Positions 35,500 to 44,311 of a stretch of 61,501 nt of DNA are shown piece by piece; positions within the stretch are counted from its first letter, which is position 1, and every line of letters starts with the position of its first letter. Source of the DNA: UBA1723 sp045642085 (GTDB lineage: Bacteria > Bacteroidota > Bacteroidia > Bacteroidales > Paludibacteraceae); the NCBI GenBank assembly GCA_045642085.1, contig JAZUIF010000047.1, positions 1 through 61,501 on the forward strand, in the 5' to 3' direction. A program made the translations under genes and the position numbers. The notes below the pieces were generated by a model. That model ran no database searches. It saw only the letters and a program-made list of their open reading frames with translations, and was not told the DNA's origin.

Positions 35500-35988
35500 A
35501 TGAAAAAGAATATTTTTTTGACGGTGCTGTTCGCAATAATGATGGTGTTCGCATCGTGTCATAAGGAGGTTGGCCCAACAAAGATCAAAGTGTTGGATCC
35601 GGTACGTCACTATCCAAGTATCGTTCGTGGTCAGGATTTGAAGATGGAGTGGAGAGTCGCCAATGTCGGTCAGGATCCGTTGGTCATAACAGATATCCAG
35701 CCATCGTGTGGATGTATCTGTAGCTCAGGAGAGATGAACACAATCATATTGCCAGGACAGGAGAACACATATGAGTTTATTTTCAATTCAGGCAAATATG
35801 TTGGATATGTGAGCCATGTCATCAGAATGTATGGAAATGTCGATTCTACAGGAGTTATCGAATTGGAGTTTGATACCAATGTGATCGAGCCACGTGATTC
35901 TGATTATGAGGAAATCTATTATCGTGAGACAAATAAGAGAAGTGTGGATGAGGTCGAAAAGTTGAATTATTCAATTGATGAGAAATAA
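35500..35988 (+). CDS. DUF1573 lipoprotein
   Basis: 162 residues with AGGAGAG just upstream. The lipobox is VFASC (Cys about 20). It has one DUF1573 domain: MEWRVANVGQDPLVITDIQPSCGC (short span at residues ~45-70), then an ILPGQ turn. DUF1573 proteins are Ig-like periplasmic or surface proteins of unknown role, common in Bacteroidetes. It closes the five-gene run. A further domain of this family occurs at 49600 and 52528. Confidence 0.82.
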   Translation: MKKNIFLTVLFAIMMVFASCHKEVGPTKIKVLDPVRHYPSIVRGQDLKMEWRVANVGQDPLVITDIQPSCGCICSSGEMNTIILPGQENTYEFIFNSGKYVGYVSHVIRMYGNVDSTGVIELEFDTNVIEPRDSDYEEIYYRETNKRSVDEVEKLNYSIDEK

Positions 35989-36008
35989 TTCCAATTGATT
36001 TATAGAAT

Positions 36009-36036
36009 AAAAGGCGGCAGGAATGTCGCCTTTTTT
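36009..36036 (+). terminator. Terminator after the exopolysaccharide-like operon
   Basis: AAAAGGCG (36009-36016) pairs with CGCCTTTT (36027-36034), followed by more T. Confidence 0.85.
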
Positions 36037-36082
36037 TGTTGTTGATAATGCATTATGAATTACGAATTCCGCATTATTTTCT

Positions 36083-36090
36083 TATCTTTG
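36083..36090 (+). promoter_or_regulatory. -7 box for hisH
   Basis: TATCTTTG followed by C, about 20 bases before the hisH ATG. It lies next to a palindromic stretch (36046-36079) related to the repeat at the genome junction. Confidence 0.65.
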
Positions 36091-36109
36091 CAACTATAAT
36101 TCGAATTAT

Positions 36110-36706
36110 ATGAAAGTAGTTATTATAAAGTACAACGCAGGAAATATCTTTTCTGTGGATTATGCACTCAGACGTCTTGGCGTCGAGGCAACAATTTCTG
36201 GCGACGCTGATATCATTAAGGCTGCCGATAAGGTGATTTTCCCAGGCGTGGGTGAGGCTGAAACGACTATGAACTATCTTCGTGAGCATGGTCTTGACAA
36301 TGTAATCAAGAATCTTACTCAGCCGACTCTTGGAATCTGCATCGGTATGCAGCTTCTTTGCAAGAGTAGTGAGGAGGGTGGTAATGTGGAGTGTCTTGGA
36401 ATCTTCGATGAGGAGGTGAAGAGATTCGTTCCAAACGAGAGTATCATCAAGGTTCCACACATGGGCTGGAACACAGTGACTGCTGATCCGTCGTCACCAC
36501 TATTCAAAAATCTAATTAATGATCCGTATTTCTACTATGTCCACAGCTATCACGCTACTGTAGGTAAGAATACAATCGCTACTACTGATTATATCAACCA
36601 ATATTCTGCCGCTTTGCACAAAGATAATTTCTATGCTGTGCAGTTCCATCCTGAGAAGAGCGGTAAGGTGGGAGAGCAACTATTGAAAAATTTCTTGGAA
36701 CTATAA
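36110..36706 (+). CDS. hisH: Imidazole glycerol phosphate synthase, glutaminase subunit
   Basis: 198 residues, the usual length. It is a class I glutamine amidotransferase: FPGVGEA, the nucleophile Cys in LGICIGMQLL, and VQFHPEKSG with the catalytic His and Glu. MGWNTV is typical of HisH. It releases ammonia from glutamine for HisF in histidine synthesis. hisF follows 12 bases later, but hisA, which often sits between them in Bacteroidales, is absent. Confidence 0.94.
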   Translation: MKVVIIKYNAGNIFSVDYALRRLGVEATISGDADIIKAADKVIFPGVGEAETTMNYLREHGLDNVIKNLTQPTLGICIGMQLLCKSSEEGGNVECLGIFDEEVKRFVPNESIIKVPHMGWNTVTADPSSPLFKNLINDPYFYYVHSYHATVGKNTIATTDYINQYSAALHKDNFYAVQFHPEKSGKVGEQLLKNFLEL

Positions 36707-36718
36707 AATCAGCACGAC

Positions 36719-37480
36719 ATGTTAGCAAAAAGAATTATTCCATGTCTTGACATCAAGGATGGTCAGACAGTTAAGGGTGTAAACTTCGTTAATATCCGTT
36801 CGGTGGGTGATCCTGTGGAACTTGGTGCTGAGTATAGCCGTCTTGGTGCTGATGAGTTGGTGTTTTTGGATATCACTGCGTCGCACGAAGGAAGAAAGAC
36901 ATTCAAGGATTTGGTAAGACGTATCGCTGAGAATATCAGTATCCCATTCACAGTTGGTGGAGGTATCCATGAGATTGGCGACGTGGATGCGTTGCTTTGT
37001 GCAGGAGCCGACAAGGTATCTATCAACTCAGCCGCTATCAAGAATCCAGACCTTATCAGTGAGGTGGCAAAAGGGTTTGGAAGCCAGGTTTGTACAGTGG
37101 CGATCGATGCTAAGTTGGATGAGAGTGGAGAGTGGACATGCTATTTGAACGGTGGTCGTGTCGCTACAGATAAGAAACTTTTCGCTTGGGCTAAGGAGGC
37201 TCAGGAGAGAGGTGCTGGAGAAATTCTTTTCACAAGTATGAACCACGACGGAGTGAAGCAAGGTTTCGCTAACGATGCTTTGCGTGTCTTGTCGGAGAGC
37301 CTTTCAATTCCTGTGATTGCGTCAGGTGGAGCAGGAAAGATGGAGCATTTCAAGGATGTCTTCACTGAAGGTAAGGCAGATGCTGCATTGGCTGCGTCGA
37401 TCTTCCATTTCCACGAGATCGCTATTCCTGATTTGAAAAATTATTTGAAAGACGAGGGCATTCCAATGCGTATCGTATAA
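36719..37480 (+). CDS. hisF: Imidazole glycerol phosphate synthase, cyclase subunit
   Basis: 253 residues. A half-barrel repeat protein starting LAKRIIPCLDIKDG with the catalytic Asp near residue 11 and a second Asp in VCTVAIDAKLDE near 130. PFTVGGGI and VIASGGAGK form the two phosphate-binding loops. It closes the imidazole ring with ammonia from HisH. Full length, with no sign of decay. The other his genes are not in the window. Confidence 0.94.
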   Translation: MLAKRIIPCLDIKDGQTVKGVNFVNIRSVGDPVELGAEYSRLGADELVFLDITASHEGRKTFKDLVRRIAENISIPFTVGGGIHEIGDVDALLCAGADKVSINSAAIKNPDLISEVAKGFGSQVCTVAIDAKLDESGEWTCYLNGGRVATDKKLFAWAKEAQERGAGEILFTSMNHDGVKQGFANDALRVLSESLSIPVIASGGAGKMEHFKDVFTEGKADAALAASIFHFHEIAIPDLKNYLKDEGIPMRIV

Positions 37481-37483
37481 CGG

Positions 37484-39181
37484 ATGAAGAAAGCAATTGC
37501 GTATATATTAATCATTTGTGTGGCAGTGCCTTTGTTGGCATTGCTATGCTTGTTTGTATATACCTCCTTTCATGTGATGACTCCGCCACAGATTGGAAAG
37601 ATTGCTTTGACCGACTCTGTCGTGACTAAAAATGATTCTATCCGCACTCTTGGTAATAATTGGGCTAAGAAATGTGGTGATGATATCTACGTCTGCTATA
37701 CAGAGGGAAATCCAGAGGAGAGAGGTTATGCCTACGGAGCTTTGCTTCCGGATTTGATGACTTATCAGAAGTCGGCTCTTCTAAAACGAATGGAAGTCAC
37801 TGTGGATGGAGAGCTATACCGAAGATTTTTATGTCGACTTGTACGATTCTATAATAGCGGAGTGCTAGAGAGTCTTACTGATGAGCAGCGACGTGAACTA
37901 TACGGATTAAGCCTTGCCGACACTCATGATTTCGACTATTTGGCTGAGCCATACGAACTTCAGCTTAATCTTCACTCAGCTCACGATATTGGCCACGCGA
38001 TGCAGGATTATATGCTTGTGGGGTGTAGCTCATTCGTGTTGAATGGAGAGAAATCTGTAGATTCCACTTTGCTTTTCGGACGCAATTTTGATTTCTATTG
38101 TGGAGATGATTTTGCGAAGACAAAGGTGGTTTCGATCTGTAAACCAGATTCTGGGTATGCGTTTGCTTCCGTGACATGGGGTGGCATGCTTGGAGTGTTG
38201 TCCGGAATGAACGAGAAAGGTTTGGCTATCTGTATCAACGCTTCCAAACTTGATATTCCAAAGTCGGTGGCGATGCCAATTTCGATGCTTGTGCGTCATC
38301 TTCTGATTCATTGTAAGAGTATCGATGAGGCTTACGCGGAAGCTAAGAAGATGAAGACTTTCGTGGCTGAGAATATCGTGATTGCGTCGGCTTACGATAA
38401 CGATATGGCGATTATTGAAAAATCACCGGAAGATATTGAATTATATCGTTCTTCAGATAAAAATATGCTTCTTTGCACAAACCATTTCCAGAGCGAGAAG
38501 TTTATGAAGGATGAACGTAATTTGAAAAATATCAATCAGACCGACACAAAATATCGTATCGAACTGCTTGCCGAGCATCTTGGCAATAAAGAGAAATTTA
38601 ATGCAGTCGACGTGATGGCTGTGTTGCTTAATCCATTCGGCAAGGGAGGAGAAAATATCGGACTCGGCAATGAGATGACTATCAATCAGCTTATCGCTCA
38701 CCATTCCGTCGTCTTTGAACCAGAAAAACTGAATTTCTACGTCTGCACCCAGCCAAAGGAATTTCATCCATTTTTGAAGTTCAATCTACAGGATATTTTG
38801 GAAAACGTTAACGCTGACGTTAACTGTCGTGTTGGAAAACGATTTAATATAACCGAATTTGCTGTGGCTGATTCAATGAGACAGTCGAAGGCATTTGCGG
38901 ATTATAAGAAATACGCTGACTTCCGATATTTGATTTCTGTTTTAGATGAAGACACAAAGGTGATTTCGAATATGGATTCGTTTGTTTCGTATAATCCGAA
39001 GTCTTTTGAATCTCATGAAATTGCCGGAGATATTTATTTGAATAGAGGCGATAAGGAATCAGCTTGCAACGAATGGCGTAAGGCTTTGGAGTGTAAGATT
39101 CCAAAACTTGCCCAGCGAATAGCGATAGAGGAAAAGATTAGGAAACACGTAGAGACGCACGGACAAGCGTCTGACAAATAA
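37484..39181 (+). CDS. C45-family Ntn-hydrolase (acyltransferase or amidase), membrane-anchored
   Basis: 565 residues, starting 3 bases after hisF. One N-terminal membrane segment (about 5-30) would place the enzyme outside the cytoplasm. GCSSFVL near residue 183 offers the N-terminal nucleophile Cys after self-cleavage, followed by LFGRNFDF, GMLGVLSGMNEKGLAI and ASAYDNDMAIIEKSP, as in isopenicillin N acyltransferase and acid ceramidase relatives. It probably cleaves an amide. The last ~11 codons (HVETHGQASDK) are encoded by a copy of the dispersed GTAGAGACGC repeat, so the native C-terminus may have been shorter. Confidence 0.78.
   Translation: MKKAIAYILIICVAVPLLALLCLFVYTSFHVMTPPQIGKIALTDSVVTKNDSIRTLGNNWAKKCGDDIYVCYTEGNPEERGYAYGALLPDLMTYQKSALLKRMEVTVDGELYRRFLCRLVRFYNSGVLESLTDEQRRELYGLSLADTHDFDYLAEPYELQLNLHSAHDIGHAMQDYMLVGCSSFVLNGEKSVDSTLLFGRNFDFYCGDDFAKTKVVSICKPDSGYAFASVTWGGMLGVLSGMNEKGLAICINASKLDIPKSVAMPISMLVRHLLIHCKSIDEAYAEAKKMKTFVAENIVIASAYDNDMAIIEKSPEDIELYRSSDKNMLLCTNHFQSEKFMKDERNLKNINQTDTKYRIELLAEHLGNKEKFNAVDVMAVLLNPFGKGGENIGLGNEMTINQLIAHHSVVFEPEKLNFYVCTQPKEFHPFLKFNLQDILENVNADVNCRVGKRFNITEFAVADSMRQSKAFADYKKYADFRYLISVLDEDTKVISNMDSFVSYNPKSFESHEIAGDIYLNRGDKESACNEWRKALECKIPKLAQRIAIEEKIRKHVETHGQASDK
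39149..39175. repeat. Dispersed repeat, copy 2, inside the C45 gene end
   Basis: GTAGAGACGCACGGACAAGC then GTCTGAC. It overlaps the last codons of the C45-family gene and the arms GACGC/GCGTC could pair. Confidence 0.65.
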
Positions 39182-39221
39182 AAAATGAGCGACGTGTGTC
39201 TAAAAAGAATTAGATAGAGTT

Positions 39222-40544
39222 ATGAGTAGTGTTTTTAATCAGTTGACTTTCAAACGTCAACCGGACATACAATATAAGAGTAAGGAGGAGATTGCGGCGT
39301 TCCAGAATGAGCGTTTGCAGGAGCAGATGACATACGTCTACGCTAATTCACCTTACTACAAGAGACTGTTTGATGCTCATCATGTCTCTCCAAGTGATAT
39401 AAAGACAGTTGCTGATTTGCAACGTCTTCCTGTCACTACAAAGACAGAGCTTCAGCAGTTTAACAATGATTTCTTTTGTGTTCCGCAGAGTGAGATCGTG
39501 GATATCGTGACGACTTCCGGCACAACAGGTGATCCGGTTGTTGTGGGTATGACTAAACACGATTTGGACAGACTATCATATAATGAGTTTTTGACTTTTT
39601 CCGCAGCGGAGTTGACTAAGGAGGATACAATTCAACTTACTTGCACACTCGACAAGCGATTCATGGCAGGTATGGCTTACTTCCTTGGTGCGGTGGAACT
39701 TGGAGCAGGAATCGTCAGAGTGGGAGGTGGAGTGCCACAGTTGCAATGGGATACAATCCAAAGAATCCATCCTACGACTGTGATGTGTGTGCCAAGTTTC
39801 TTGCTTAAACTTGCGGATTTTGCGGAGAAGAACGGAATTGATTTTCACAAGAGTGGAATCAAGAAAGCTATTTGTATCGGTGAGAGTATACGCACAAAAG
39901 AGTTTGGCTTCACAGAGTTGAGCCAACATATAAATGAAAGATGGAGTGAGATCAAACTCTATAATACATATGCTTCGACAGAGATGCAGACTGGTTTCAG
40001 TGAGTGTTCATTCGGATGTGGTGGACATCATCAGCCGGAGTTGATCATCGTTGAGTTTCTTGATGAGAATAATAATCCTGTTGCCGACAATGAGCCGGGA
40101 GAGGTGACAATCACACACTTAGGTGTGGAAGGAATGCCACTTGTAAGATTCAAGACAGGAGATATCTGCTACCACCATACAGAGAAGTGCAAGTGTGGAA
40201 GAAACACAATGCGATTGAGTGCGGTGATCGGCAGACGCAGCCAGATGCTGAAAGTGAAGGGCACAACTGTTTATCCGCCAGCATTGTTTGATGTGCTTGA
40301 TCCGTTGCCTGAGGTAGCCAACTATGTTGTTGAGGCTTTCACCAATGATCTTGGCACAGATGAGATTAAGATTTTGGTTGGAACAAATAATCCGTCGGAG
40401 GAGTTGCAGAGAAAGATCAAAGACTTGTATCGAGCTAAGGTGAGAGTCGCTCCGATCATTGAATTTGCAAATCCAGCAGACGTGGACAAAATACGAATTG
40501 TAGAGGGTCAGAGAAAGATCACAAAGTTTGTAGATAAGAGATAA
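39222..40544 (+). CDS. Phenylacetate-CoA ligase-like adenylating enzyme
   Basis: 440 residues, matching PaaK-type ligases. The P loop is VTTSGTTGDPVV; YNTYASTEMQTGFSEC and LVRFKTGDIC follow, and the C-terminal lid has GRRSQMLKVKGTTVYP. It activates a carboxylic acid as an adenylate and passes it to CoA; the acid is unknown. It follows the C45 gene and its stop shares one base with the start of a flippase gene, so the three may act together. Confidence 0.85.
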   Translation: MSSVFNQLTFKRQPDIQYKSKEEIAAFQNERLQEQMTYVYANSPYYKRLFDAHHVSPSDIKTVADLQRLPVTTKTELQQFNNDFFCVPQSEIVDIVTTSGTTGDPVVVGMTKHDLDRLSYNEFLTFSAAELTKEDTIQLTCTLDKRFMAGMAYFLGAVELGAGIVRVGGGVPQLQWDTIQRIHPTTVMCVPSFLLKLADFAEKNGIDFHKSGIKKAICIGESIRTKEFGFTELSQHINERWSEIKLYNTYASTEMQTGFSECSFGCGGHHQPELIIVEFLDENNNPVADNEPGEVTITHLGVEGMPLVRFKTGDICYHHTEKCKCGRNTMRLSAVIGRRSQMLKVKGTTVYPPALFDVLDPLPEVANYVVEAFTNDLGTDEIKILVGTNNPSEELQRKIKDLYRAKVRVAPIIEFANPADVDKIRIVEGQRKITKFVDKR

Positions 40545-42067
40545 TGGCTGAACTTATAGAAAGAGACACACAGTCGAATACTAGCAATCTGAAACAAAAG
40601 ACTAAGAAGTCGATTGTTTGGAATGCCATAGAGAAGGTGGGGGTGCAGTTGATTGCATTAGTCACCGGACTATATGTTGTCCGCAACGTATCAGAATCGG
40701 ATATGGGATTCATAGGTGCGTTGACTATTTTCGTTTCTATCGGATTAGGATTGGTCGATCTTGGATTCTCCACAGCTTTGATTCGACGCGACAAAAATAC
40801 AGATGAGGAGTACTCTGCCATTTTCTACGTTAATCTTCTGATTAGTGTAGTTTTGTATTTGATTGGATATTTCTCGGCTCCGTTGATATCAGAATGGTAT
40901 TCAATACCCGAACTTACTGATTTGGCGAGACTGCTCTTTTTGATAGTCATTATCAATTCATTGTCTCTTGTACAGATTGTTAGACATACAAAAGCATTGG
41001 ATTTCAAATGCTTGGCAATTGCTAATCTATTAGCTGTCATTGTCAGTGGTGTGGTAGCGATCACACTTGTTCACTCTGGTTATTCGTATTGGGCGTTGGC
41101 TTGGCAGCAATTGTCGTTGAGGATAACCAAGACATTGATGCTTTGGATAATTAAACCTTGGAAAGGATTAAAATTGACTCCTAACTTTGCTGTAGTCAAA
41201 GAATTGTTGGGATTTTCATATCTTCTTATTATCAACGGTATCGTGTCGAGTGTCGCGGCTAACTTCTTCACTTTCACTATTGGAAGAGTTTTTCCAGCAT
41301 GGATTCTAGGACATTATTATACAGCCGATAAATACAAGAACATAGCTAGAGACATTATCACTCCAACCATTACCCAAGTGGCGATGCCAGTGTTCACGGA
41401 AATCAAGAATGACAAAACGAGACAGCATCAGTATTACCGTAAGTTTACTAATGTCTGCTCGTTGCTGATATTTCCGGCTTTGTTAGGATTGTCGGTCGTC
41501 TTCGATGATTTTTGTGTATTGGTGCTTACCGAGAAGTGGTTGCCAATAGTACCATATTTCAGATTGTTGGTTGTGGTGGCACTTCTTGATCCATTTAACG
41601 GATTGACAAATCAAATGTTGTTGGTTGAAGGAAAAACCAAACCATATTTTGTATCGGAGTGTGTACGTCATCTTTTGCTTATCTGTTCAGCCTATATCTG
41701 TTTCTTAAAATTGGGTGATTTTCAGACTCAATTTTTGGAGATGTTTGGAGGTAATGCAGTGATAAACCTAATGATTTTTGCTTCCTTTGTGGCTTGGACA
41801 ATATGCTTATGCTTGAAAATAAAATTCTTGAATGGAATTTTCCGTTATACTGCCTCCGAAATGGTAAAGGATGTAATGCCATATCTTATCATATCAATTG
41901 TTATGGTGTTGGTGATATGGCAGGCAAAGATGTATATGGATTTTGCTCCATTGCCAAGAATGGTTGTAAGTGTGTTAATTGGTGGAATTGTCTATTTTAT
42001 AGGGTTAAAACTTATTAAATGTGACATATTGGACGAATTATCAATATTGAAAAGAAAAAAATCGTGA
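40544..42067 (+). CDS. Wzx-like polysaccharide/lipid flippase (MOP superfamily)
   Basis: 507 residues, about 12-14 hydrophobic segments, with the N-terminal KKSIVWNAIEKVGVQLIALVTGLYVVRN typical of oligosaccharide flippases (short span at residues ~22-48). Its start codon overlaps the ligase stop (TAATG). These proteins move lipid-linked sugars across the inner membrane. No glycosyltransferase genes sit next to it here, so the cargo is open. Confidence 0.85.
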   Translation: MAELIERDTQSNTSNLKQKTKKSIVWNAIEKVGVQLIALVTGLYVVRNVSESDMGFIGALTIFVSIGLGLVDLGFSTALIRRDKNTDEEYSAIFYVNLLISVVLYLIGYFSAPLISEWYSIPELTDLARLLFLIVIINSLSLVQIVRHTKALDFKCLAIANLLAVIVSGVVAITLVHSGYSYWALAWQQLSLRITKTLMLWIIKPWKGLKLTPNFAVVKELLGFSYLLIINGIVSSVAANFFTFTIGRVFPAWILGHYYTADKYKNIARDIITPTITQVAMPVFTEIKNDKTRQHQYYRKFTNVCSLLIFPALLGLSVVFDDFCVLVLTEKWLPIVPYFRLLVVVALLDPFNGLTNQMLLVEGKTKPYFVSECVRHLLLICSAYICFLKLGDFQTQFLEMFGGNAVINLMIFASFVAWTICLCLKIKFLNGIFRYTASEMVKDVMPYLIISIVMVLVIWQAKMYMDFAPLPRMVVSVLIGGIVYFIGLKLIKCDILDELSILKRKKS

Positions 42068-42087
42068 AAGTATAGTTTAATACTTTC
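42066..42087 (+). terminator. Hairpin after the flippase gene
   Basis: GAAAGTAT (42066-42073) pairs perfectly with ATACTTTC (42080-42087), but only a weak T tract follows. Possibly a terminator. Confidence 0.45.
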
Positions 42088-42108
42088 TAGTTTAAAACAG
42101 ATACTTAT

Positions 42109-42720
42109 ATGAAAGTTTTACTTATTAATGGAAGCCCACGTAAGGAGGGAAATACATCTGTAGCGTTGAAAGAGTTTGCTACACAGTTGGCAAAAAACGG
42201 TATCGATAGTGAAATCGTGTGGATTGGTACTAAACCAGTGCGTGGTTGTATCGCTTGTGGCAGTTGCCAGGATAACCGTTGTGCATTCAACGATGATATC
42301 ACCAATACTATCATCGCTAAGATGGAACAGTGTGATGGACTTGTGATTGGATCACCTGTCTATTATGGTCAGCCTGCCGGTCCAGTATGCTGTCTACAGC
42401 AAAGAATGATGTATGCTGGTAGCCGTGTGATGGCAAACAAACCGGCAGCTGGACTTTGTGTATGTCGACGTGGAGGAGCAACTGCTGCTTTCCAGTCGCT
42501 TAATATGCCATTCCAAATGACAAATATGCCAGTCGTGACTTCTCAGTACTGGAATATCCTTTATGGTTGCACAGAAGGAGAGACTGCTCTTGATGTTGAA
42601 GGACTTCAGACTGTCCGCACACTTGCCAACAACATGTCTTGGCTATTGAAGAAAATTGCAACAGGAGAAGGTCAGGCTCCAGAGTTAGAACCTCGTACAC
42701 CTATGAACTTTATCAGATAA
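42109..42720 (+). CDS. Iron-sulfur flavoprotein / NADPH-dependent FMN reductase family
   Basis: 203 residues. It begins LLINGSPRKEGNTSVAL, the FMN-binding loop of flavodoxin-like reductases, and has CIACGSCQDNRC (about residues 47-58), the compact Cys motif that holds a [4Fe-4S] cluster in the Isf group. GSPVYYGQPAG is the second flavin loop. It is probably a redox enzyme of the cytoplasm with an unknown partner. A Cys-rich small protein gene follows 5 bases later. Confidence 0.87.
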   Translation: MKVLLINGSPRKEGNTSVALKEFATQLAKNGIDSEIVWIGTKPVRGCIACGSCQDNRCAFNDDITNTIIAKMEQCDGLVIGSPVYYGQPAGPVCCLQQRMMYAGSRVMANKPAAGLCVCRRGGATAAFQSLNMPFQMTNMPVVTSQYWNILYGCTEGETALDVEGLQTVRTLANNMSWLLKKIATGEGQAPELEPRTPMNFIR

Positions 42721-42725
42721 TAATT

Positions 42726-42905
42726 ATGGAGTGTCCACATAGATCTAAAACTGTGGCAGAAAGCCACTATTTCGAGTGTACTTGCCCTAAAGAGTGCCCT
42801 CGTCACGGAAAGTGTTGTGCTTGTGTTGCCCACCATAGAGAGATGGGTAAACTGCCTCACTGTTTGCGTAATATTGAATCAGAATCAAAAGAGACAAAAG
42901 CATGA
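42726..42905 (+). CDS. Small Cys-rich protein, DUF6485-like
   Basis: 59 residues from ATG 42726. Seven Cys and several His lie in CPH, CTCPKECPRHGKCCACVAHH and PHCL, which would suit metal binding. It resembles the DUF6485 family, which has no known function. The frame upstream of 42726 overlaps the flavoprotein gene and is unlikely to be used. The stop overlaps the next start (ATGA). Confidence 0.75.
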   Translation: MECPHRSKTVAESHYFECTCPKECPRHGKCCACVAHHREMGKLPHCLRNIESESKETKA

Positions 42906-43498
42906 TCAAAAATATTATTTTGGATTTTGGTAAAGTGTTGGTCGACTATGATTTCGACATTTTCTTCCGACGCTATGTGCCAAATGAAGAGCGCAGAAAT
43001 CAGTTCATTCCGATCCTTTACAATGATGGCTTGACTCCTGCAATTGACAGGGGTGAGAAACCGTTTGCAGAAATCGTAGAGGATTTGATTGCAGAGAATC
43101 CTGAGTTTGCTCCTGAACTACATATTTTCAATGAGCGTTATCCTGACCTTATTCTTGGAGAGATTCCAGGAATGAAGGATTTGCTTAAGAAACTAAAGGC
43201 AGAAGGCTATAAACTATATGGTTTATCGAACTGGTGTGATAAGGTCTACATCACAATGGAACAGTATGATATCTTCAAATTGTTGGATGGTTTTGTTGTC
43301 TCTTCAGAAGTGCATCAGATCAAACCAGAGCCTGCTATCTACCAGAGCCTATTCAAAAAATTCAATCTAAAACCAGAGGAGTGTGTCTTCGCCGACGATA
43401 AAGCGGAGAATGTTGAGGCTGGAAAGAAAGAGGGTATGCCAGGCATCGTGTTCAAGAACGCAGAGCAGTTTGAAACTGAATTAAGAAAACTACTTTAA
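42902..43498 (+). CDS. HAD-family phosphatase (YihX-like)
   Basis: 198 residues. Motif I is ILDFGKVLVDYD with the nucleophile Asp at residue 8; the usual second Asp of DxD is Gly, as in YihX and haloacid dehalogenase relatives. Motif II is YGLSNW (Ser), then a Lys in QIKPEPAIY and motif IV FADDKAENV. It probably removes phosphate from a small sugar or nucleotide. The start overlaps the previous gene by 4 bases and the stop shares a base with the next. Confidence 0.87.
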   Translation: MIKNIILDFGKVLVDYDFDIFFRRYVPNEERRNQFIPILYNDGLTPAIDRGEKPFAEIVEDLIAENPEFAPELHIFNERYPDLILGEIPGMKDLLKKLKAEGYKLYGLSNWCDKVYITMEQYDIFKLLDGFVVSSEVHQIKPEPAIYQSLFKKFNLKPEECVFADDKAENVEAGKKEGMPGIVFKNAEQFETELRKLL

Positions 43499-43704
43499 TG
43501 AAAATTGAAGAAGCGATAGTCTACGTGATAGCCTCAAGAAACGGAGGTATGACCACTGATCAGATTGCCGACGCTATCAACAGACAGCAACTGCATCTAA
43601 GAAAAGATGGCCAACCCGTGACAAGCAAACAGGTGTATGCTGTGATTTGCAGATTCCCGGCGGTGTTCATCAAAGAGGCAGGAAAAATAATGTTGAATTG
43701 TTAA
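43498..43704 (+). CDS. Small helix-turn-helix protein, HARE-HTH-like
   Basis: 68 residues. EAIVYVIASRNGGMTTDQIADAINR followed by DGQPVTSKQVYAVICRFPAVF and a final beta pair fits a winged helix of the HARE-HTH kind (spans at residues ~4-28 and ~37-57). Its ATG overlaps the HAD stop. It could bind DNA; the target is unknown. Confidence 0.7.
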   Translation: MKIEEAIVYVIASRNGGMTTDQIADAINRQQLHLRKDGQPVTSKQVYAVICRFPAVFIKEAGKIMLNC

Positions 43705-43717
43705 AACGAGAATTGAA

Positions 43718-44284
43718 ATGAAAAGTTTTGGATCAAAACCGTGGTTGCTACCACAGCCAGTGCTTATCATTGGTACATATAACAAAGATGGCAAAGCAAA
43801 CGCCATGAACGCAGCTTGGGGCGGACAGTGGGATATGCATGAGATCGTAATCTCAATGGGTAGCCATGCCACAACTGAAAATTTGAAATTGAACAACGGA
43901 GAGTTCACAGTCGCATTTGCTACAGCAGAGACAATGGTGGCAAGTGATTTCGTCGGAATCGTTTCAGCCAATAAAGATCCTAAGAAGATGGAGAAGACAG
44001 GTTGGATCGTAGAGAAGGCTCCAAGTGTAAATGCTCCCGTCTTCACAAATTTTCCAATGACTTTGGAATGTCGAATCAAAGAGAAAATCGATGAGTCGGC
44101 AGATGGATATTATCTTGTGGCAGAAATCGTCAATGTACTATGCGATGAGAAATATCTTGACGAGAAAGGAAATCCTGATGTAGAGAAGATGAATCTAATA
44201 ATTTATGATTCAGTCAACCACAACTATATCCAACTTGGAAAAACAGTGGGTAAGGCATTCTCTTGTGGAAACGAAATCAAATAA
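43718..44284 (+). CDS. Flavin reductase-like FMN-binding protein
   Basis: 188 residues. PQPVLIIGTYNKDGKANAMNAAW and the later HATTENLKLNNGEFTVAF match the flavin reductase / flavoredoxin domain (split beta barrel; spans near residues 12-34 and 48-66). It likely binds FMN and passes electrons to an unknown partner. It forms a redox-leaning group with the Isf-like protein five genes upstream. Confidence 0.87.
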   Translation: MKSFGSKPWLLPQPVLIIGTYNKDGKANAMNAAWGGQWDMHEIVISMGSHATTENLKLNNGEFTVAFATAETMVASDFVGIVSANKDPKKMEKTGWIVEKAPSVNAPVFTNFPMTLECRIKEKIDESADGYYLVAEIVNVLCDEKYLDEKGNPDVEKMNLIIYDSVNHNYIQLGKTVGKAFSCGNEIK

Positions 44285-44311
44285 TTAATTGTTAACGTAA
44301 AATTAGAATCA

